Position numbers and translations under genes: made by a program. The notes beneath the pieces were generated by a model. The model searched no databases. It was not told the origin of the DNA and saw only the letters and a program-made list of their open reading frames with translations. From the NCBI GenBank assembly GCA_007128045.1, contig SKYG01000315.1, positions 1-16,337 on the forward strand: DNA of 16,337 nt. The letters run 5' to 3'. Positions 12,733 through 16,337 of this stretch are shown piece after piece. Each line of letters begins with the position of its first letter. Position 1 is the stretch's first letter. Origin of the DNA: Bacteroidales bacterium (GTDB lineage: Bacteria > Bacteroidota > Bacteroidia > Bacteroidales > UBA7960).

Positions 12733-15030
12733 TTACTCAACAACAGGTTTCGTTGTATAAATACCAATATCAAATGAAGATTGTTCCTCCTGGGCATTTA
12801 ACTCAACAGCAATGGTATTTAATCCTTTTTTCAGGTAAGGCAGGGCATTGTGCAGCAATTCATGTGAATAGTCGCGCTTACGTCCACCCCTGTCTTCATG
12901 CTCCAAAACAAGCTGTCCGTTAATGTATACTTTAATAGTTGACCTGGGGAGATAGTGCTTCAGATACAAACGATCAGGTATATCCATCACATGAAAATCT
13001 CTTCTAAGATAAATGGTCTCTCCTGTCCAATCGGTATACTCTGAAAGGAAGAAGTTGTCGTAGGTACTTAAGGGCGCCTTCACCTGATCCCAGGCCCGGT
13101 CGTTGAATGAAGCATCCTTCCAGGAGTCACCGTGTTTTGCATAAGACACTTTCCATTTCTGAGGTTTCAATTCTGAGTCTGACAGGATAATTGATGGCTT
13201 CCACCATTGCTTGAACAATTGCTCTGTGTGTCGTTTAAAGCTGGCTGGATCGACCTTGACAAACTTTCTGTCATAGGTGATCAACCCATTCACTTCTCCT
13301 TCCACGTCGGTTGTTTGTGTATATATGGCACCGGCAAGGCCCCATCCCGTCAAAGGGGCGGTTTTATCAATCAGGTCATACAAGGTTTTCTGAAACTCTT
13401 CCTTGCTATAATAGGTCAGGTATCCCCAGTTTCTCTGATCCCACCACAGGTGGCCTTCAACAGGCCATCCCAGGCCGCCAAACTCGCCAAGTACTGAGGC
13501 CCTGTTTTTCTCCGTTGGTGCCATGCCGGGGCCTGGATAGATGTGAACATCCCTGACATCACCTACACCACGATCAGCCCAACCACTGGTGGCATTTGAC
13601 AGTCGTGAAGGATCATAATCCATCATCCATTGATTGACCCTTTCCGTGTCATATTGGCCCCATCCTTCATTAAATGGCACCCACATGATGATTGAAGGGA
13701 AGTGATAGAAATTATCAATCATAGCCTTTAGCTCAGCTTCAAATTGGATGGCTGATTCGCGTGGCCTGTCTGCATCCGGATCCCAGGCCTGGATGCGAAG
13801 GTCGTTAAAATAATTTCCATTGGGCATATCCTGCCAAACCAGTACGCCCATTCTGTCACAATGGTAATAATAGCGTTGTGATTCAATTTTCACATGCTTA
13901 CGGATTACATTAAATCCCATCTCAAGACTTTTTTCGATGTCGAACAGCATGGCTTCTTCCGTTGGAGGGGTATACAAACCATCAGGCCACCATCCCTGGT
14001 CAAGCAATCCCCAATGAAACACCGGTTCATTGTTCAGCAGCATGTATGTATGTCCGTTATGATCTTGCCCCATAGATATCTTACGCATGCCAAAATAACT
14101 TGATACTGCATCAACGACTTGCCCGGAGGTAGCCGAAAGTTCAATGTCAAGGTCATACAGGAAGGGGTCATCGGGCGACCAGATTCTTGGATTAGATACA
14201 GGCAATGTCAGAAACAGCTGACGCGAACCGGCTCCAACCGTAGCCTGGGTTCTTGCCACTTCTACCGATCCCTGCCGGGCTATTACAGTAAGCCGTTGCG
14301 CTTGTTGTGATCCGGAAAGGTCAACCCGCAGGTTCAACACCTCTGCATCCAGATCGGGTGTTGGCCTGATGTATTCTATATAGCTGTTGGGAACAGGTTC
14401 CAGCCAGACAGTTTGCCAGATACCCGTAACGGGTGTGTACCAGATACCCCTGGGGTTGGCAACCTGCTTTCCCCGGGGCTGTGTTCCATTGTCGGTGGGA
14501 TCCCATACCCTTACAACCAGTTCTTGCTGACCATCTTTTAGATAAGGTGTGATGTCGAAAGAAAAGGCATCGTACCCCCCCCTATGCATACCAACCTCCG
14601 TACCATTAAGATAGATAACAGCTTCCCAATCCACAGCACCAAAATGAAGCAGCCATCGTCCATCATGACTGGAGGGAATATCAAGGCTGCGTTTATACCA
14701 GAGGTAGTTGTCTTCGCCAACCATTTTTTTGACGCCACTAAGGGATGACTCAACAGCGAATGGTACCAGTATGTTGCCCTGGTAGCGGGTTGGCTGGGGT
14801 CTGTTCTTATCTGCAATGGCATATTCCCAGAGGCCGTTCAGGTTGATCCAGTTGTCTCTGGTCATCTGAGGCCTGGGATATTCCGGCCATACATTATCCG
14901 GAGTCACTTCGCTCGTCCATGGTGTATCCATTGAATAACGCAATATATTGTCAGCACCTCGCTGGGCAGTAACGCCGGTGACAATAAATAATAGCAGTGC
15001 AAAAGAAATGCAAATGTTTAGTCGTTTCAT
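12733..15030 (-). CDS. Secreted glycoside hydrolase family 2 enzyme
   Basis: A retaining exo-glycosidase of 765 residues, with a signal peptide (1-22, ending VTAQ). Domains: sugar-binding jelly roll (about 58-215, with NLNGLWEYA, VPFAVES and YKRSLDIP), Ig-like domain (about 218-320), TIM barrel (about 325-630), and an extra C-terminal jelly-roll-like domain (about 640-760, with DRAWDQVKAPLSTY and INGQLVLEHED). E455 in VPFNEGWG is the expected acid/base and E516 in LGEFGGLG the nucleophile. The GH2 family includes beta-galactosidases, beta-glucuronidases and beta-mannosidases; I cannot choose among them. It lies 58 nt after the clan GH-A-like gene, so the two probably share a transcript, and a strong terminator follows it. 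The ATG at 15030 is fixed by the signal peptide. Confidence 0.93.
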   Translation of the reverse strand: MKRLNICISFALLLFIVTGVTAQRGADNILRYSMDTPWTSEVTPDNVWPEYPRPQMTRDNWINLNGLWEYAIADKNRPQPTRYQGNILVPFAVESSLSGVKKMVGEDNYLWYKRSLDIPSSHDGRWLLHFGAVDWEAVIYLNGTEVGMHRGGYDAFSFDITPYLKDGQQELVVRVWDPTDNGTQPRGKQVANPRGIWYTPVTGIWQTVWLEPVPNSYIEYIRPTPDLDAEVLNLRVDLSGSQQAQRLTVIARQGSVEVARTQATVGAGSRQLFLTLPVSNPRIWSPDDPFLYDLDIELSATSGQVVDAVSSYFGMRKISMGQDHNGHTYMLLNNEPVFHWGLLDQGWWPDGLYTPPTEEAMLFDIEKSLEMGFNVIRKHVKIESQRYYYHCDRMGVLVWQDMPNGNYFNDLRIQAWDPDADRPRESAIQFEAELKAMIDNFYHFPSIIMWVPFNEGWGQYDTERVNQWMMDYDPSRLSNATSGWADRGVGDVRDVHIYPGPGMAPTEKNRASVLGEFGGLGWPVEGHLWWDQRNWGYLTYYSKEEFQKTLYDLIDKTAPLTGWGLAGAIYTQTTDVEGEVNGLITYDRKFVKVDPASFKRHTEQLFKQWWKPSIILSDSELKPQKWKVSYAKHGDSWKDASFNDRAWDQVKAPLSTYDNFFLSEYTDWTGETIYLRRDFHVMDIPDRLYLKHYLPRSTIKVYINGQLVLEHEDRGGRKRDYSHELLHNALPYLKKGLNTIAVELNAQEEQSSFDIGIYTTKPVVE

Positions 15031-15061
15031 CGTTTTAGAAAAAAGTAATTTAAATGATTAA

Positions 15062-15080
15062 TAATAAATAAATAAATAAT
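15062..15080. repeat. TAAA microsatellite between the two glycosidase genes
   Basis: About four imperfect TAAA units fill the middle of the 58-nt gap ahead of the GH2 start. The gap is otherwise A/T-rich with no terminator, consistent with co-transcription. Confidence 0.8.
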
Positions 15081-15088
15081 GATATTAG

Positions 15089-16321
15089 TTATTTTAAAAT
15101 ATCCACATCGCGTGTTTCCCTGGCCCAAGTGATATAGTCGTCATACACCAAAAGATTTGGTGAAAATGCCCCATCCTCCTGGATCATCAGGGATTTTTGA
15201 GAAAACACCGGATTGATAAACCACATGGGAGAAGTGGGAGTCATGTTTTGCGGACAAGATTGCTGAAACAAAGGGAAAGTTGCAAGTATTACTCCATATT
15301 GCTTGTATTTTTCCCTATATACCTGCAGGTAATTTTTTGGAAACCAGTCTCTGGAATAGAACAAATCCTGCCACTCCTGTGGGTTCATTCGATATGTATT
15401 GGCAATGCCACACCACTGGTACAGCAACAGCTCAGGGTCTCGCCCATATTTTGCACAAAAAGCCATGCCCTCAGGACTGTTTCCAAGTTTTTCCTCTCTC
15501 TTCTCGAGATACAGCCTGTGCAAAGAGAACTCAGGAATTATGATGGGTTTATCAGGCATGATGCTGCGCACAAATTCGAACGACTCATCAATCTGTTCGA
15601 GTTTCGAGATATGCAGGTGAACAGCGAGCCCTGTAATATGGTCATTTTCGTGTGCCATTCTGATCAGTTCCTGAACAGCAGGAACGGCTTGTTCGTCAGG
15701 CATAAACATACGGGGAAACGATCCGATAAAAATTTGCGGTGACCGGATCTCCGGATGGTCTTTAAAGAATGGAATCACGACCTGCTCCAATTGTCTTTCA
15801 GTAAATCTGACCAATGGAATAACCCCATCCTGACCAGGAAACATATCGGCACGTTTTGTCTCCAGATTCGGCTCATTGCCCAACTTGAACTGGTTTACAT
15901 AAGGAGACAGCATATTTAGTATCCTGTGTTGCAGATCAAACAATTCACGTTCCAACTCAGAATCAGGATCTGGAATATCGAGATTGTATCGTCTGAAATC
16001 CCACCTGAAACCAAATGAAATCTTATACCCCCTTTTGCCTGCCTCGATTACATTCTGCAATCCCTTGTCAGTTTCAATATCAACGTTATTAAAGTAAAAA
16101 TCCAGGATTCGGGGCGTGGTACGTACCCATCCGACCCCAGATTTTTCGATGTATTCAAAATCCATATAGATCGGATCATGATTATAATTGGCGCCCAGCA
16201 CCTGTGCATTAACTGTCACGGAGTTACATGTAATCAAGCCATATATAACATAAGCAAATATGATACTAATGTTCAATATATTACTTGCCGGGATGCTTCT
16301 GGTAGCTACAATTTTTTTCAT
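15089..16321 (-). CDS. Secreted clan GH-A-like glycosidase, family not assigned
   Basis: A 410-residue secreted protein, probably a (beta/alpha)8 glycosidase. The N-terminus has a long basic/polar start then a hydrophobic stretch (about 16-32) and a likely cleavage near VNAQ (37-40). The mature part begins VLGANYNHDP. KLGNEP (146-151) places E150 in the Asn-Glu-Pro context of the clan GH-A acid/base at the end of strand 4; IIIPEFSLHR (260-269) places E264 as a plausible strand-7 nucleophile; VHLHISK (234-240) could be strand 6. LGNEPN recalls GH79 heparanase, but I see no other clear match, so the family is open. The ATG at 16321 is preceded by an A/T-rich tract. It heads the visible cluster and lies 58 nt before the GH2 gene; genes upstream are outside the window. 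Confidence 0.75.
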   Translation of the reverse strand: MKKIVATRSIPASNILNISIIFAYVIYGLITCNSVTVNAQVLGANYNHDPIYMDFEYIEKSGVGWVRTTPRILDFYFNNVDIETDKGLQNVIEAGKRGYKISFGFRWDFRRYNLDIPDPDSELERELFDLQHRILNMLSPYVNQFKLGNEPNLETKRADMFPGQDGVIPLVRFTERQLEQVVIPFFKDHPEIRSPQIFIGSFPRMFMPDEQAVPAVQELIRMAHENDHITGLAVHLHISKLEQIDESFEFVRSIMPDKPIIIPEFSLHRLYLEKREEKLGNSPEGMAFCAKYGRDPELLLYQWCGIANTYRMNPQEWQDLFYSRDWFPKNYLQVYREKYKQYGVILATFPLFQQSCPQNMTPTSPMWFINPVFSQKSLMIQEDGAFSPNLLVYDDYITWARETRDVDILK

Positions 16322-16337
16322 GTGTTTATATTTTTTC

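Overview
The window looks like Bacteroidota chromosome, probably from a polysaccharide-degrading (perhaps marine) lineage. The gene order ilvD-ilvB-ilvN-ilvC-leuA-leuC-leuD, the -7 box of the TAnnTTTG type, the lack of Shine-Dalgarno sequences at the gene starts, and the sulfatase and secreted glycosidase genes all point that way. The species cannot be named from the sequence. Every gene I can support lies on the minus strand, so transcription runs from high to low coordinates.

Region 1 (9424 down to 1) is a branched-chain amino acid biosynthesis operon. It opens with a Bacteroidota-type promoter (9395-9424), then a 25-residue leader peptide ORF (9296-9373) with a Leu/Ile/Thr core, then an intrinsic terminator (9236-9277) ending 20 nt before ilvD. 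An 8-nt segment late in the leader ORF (9308-9315) is perfectly complementary to the 5' arm of that terminator. This is the layout of classical ribosome-mediated attenuation. Dihydroxyacid dehydratase, both acetolactate synthase subunits, ketol-acid reductoisomerase, isopropylmalate synthase and isopropylmalate isomerase follow. leuD is cut by the window edge; leuB is not in the window and could lie beyond it. Almost every gene junction in the operon carries short tandem repeats with 7-16 bp units, several built on the 8-mer AACAAATC or its complement. The ilvB-ilvN gap also holds a REP-like palindrome.

Region 2 (16321 down to 9585) is a carbohydrate-degradation cluster. A secreted clan GH-A-like glycosidase (15089-16321) and a secreted GH2 enzyme (12733-15030) form one unit, closed by a strong intrinsic terminator at 12636-12681. 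A second unit holds a Tat-exported mandelate-racemase-type enolase-superfamily enzyme, a lipoprotein sulfatase resembling heparan N-sulfatase, and a 68-residue two-helix membrane protein. Together these suggest desulfation and cleavage of a sulfated, uronic-acid or neutral-sugar-containing glycan outside the cytoplasm. No SusC/SusD pair, regulator or transporter is present, so the substrate stays open.

There are no RNA genes, CRISPR arrays, insertion sequences or phage genes that I can see. The most interesting element is the ilv leader-attenuator; the next are the repeat-laden operon junctions and the non-standard sulfatase active site.
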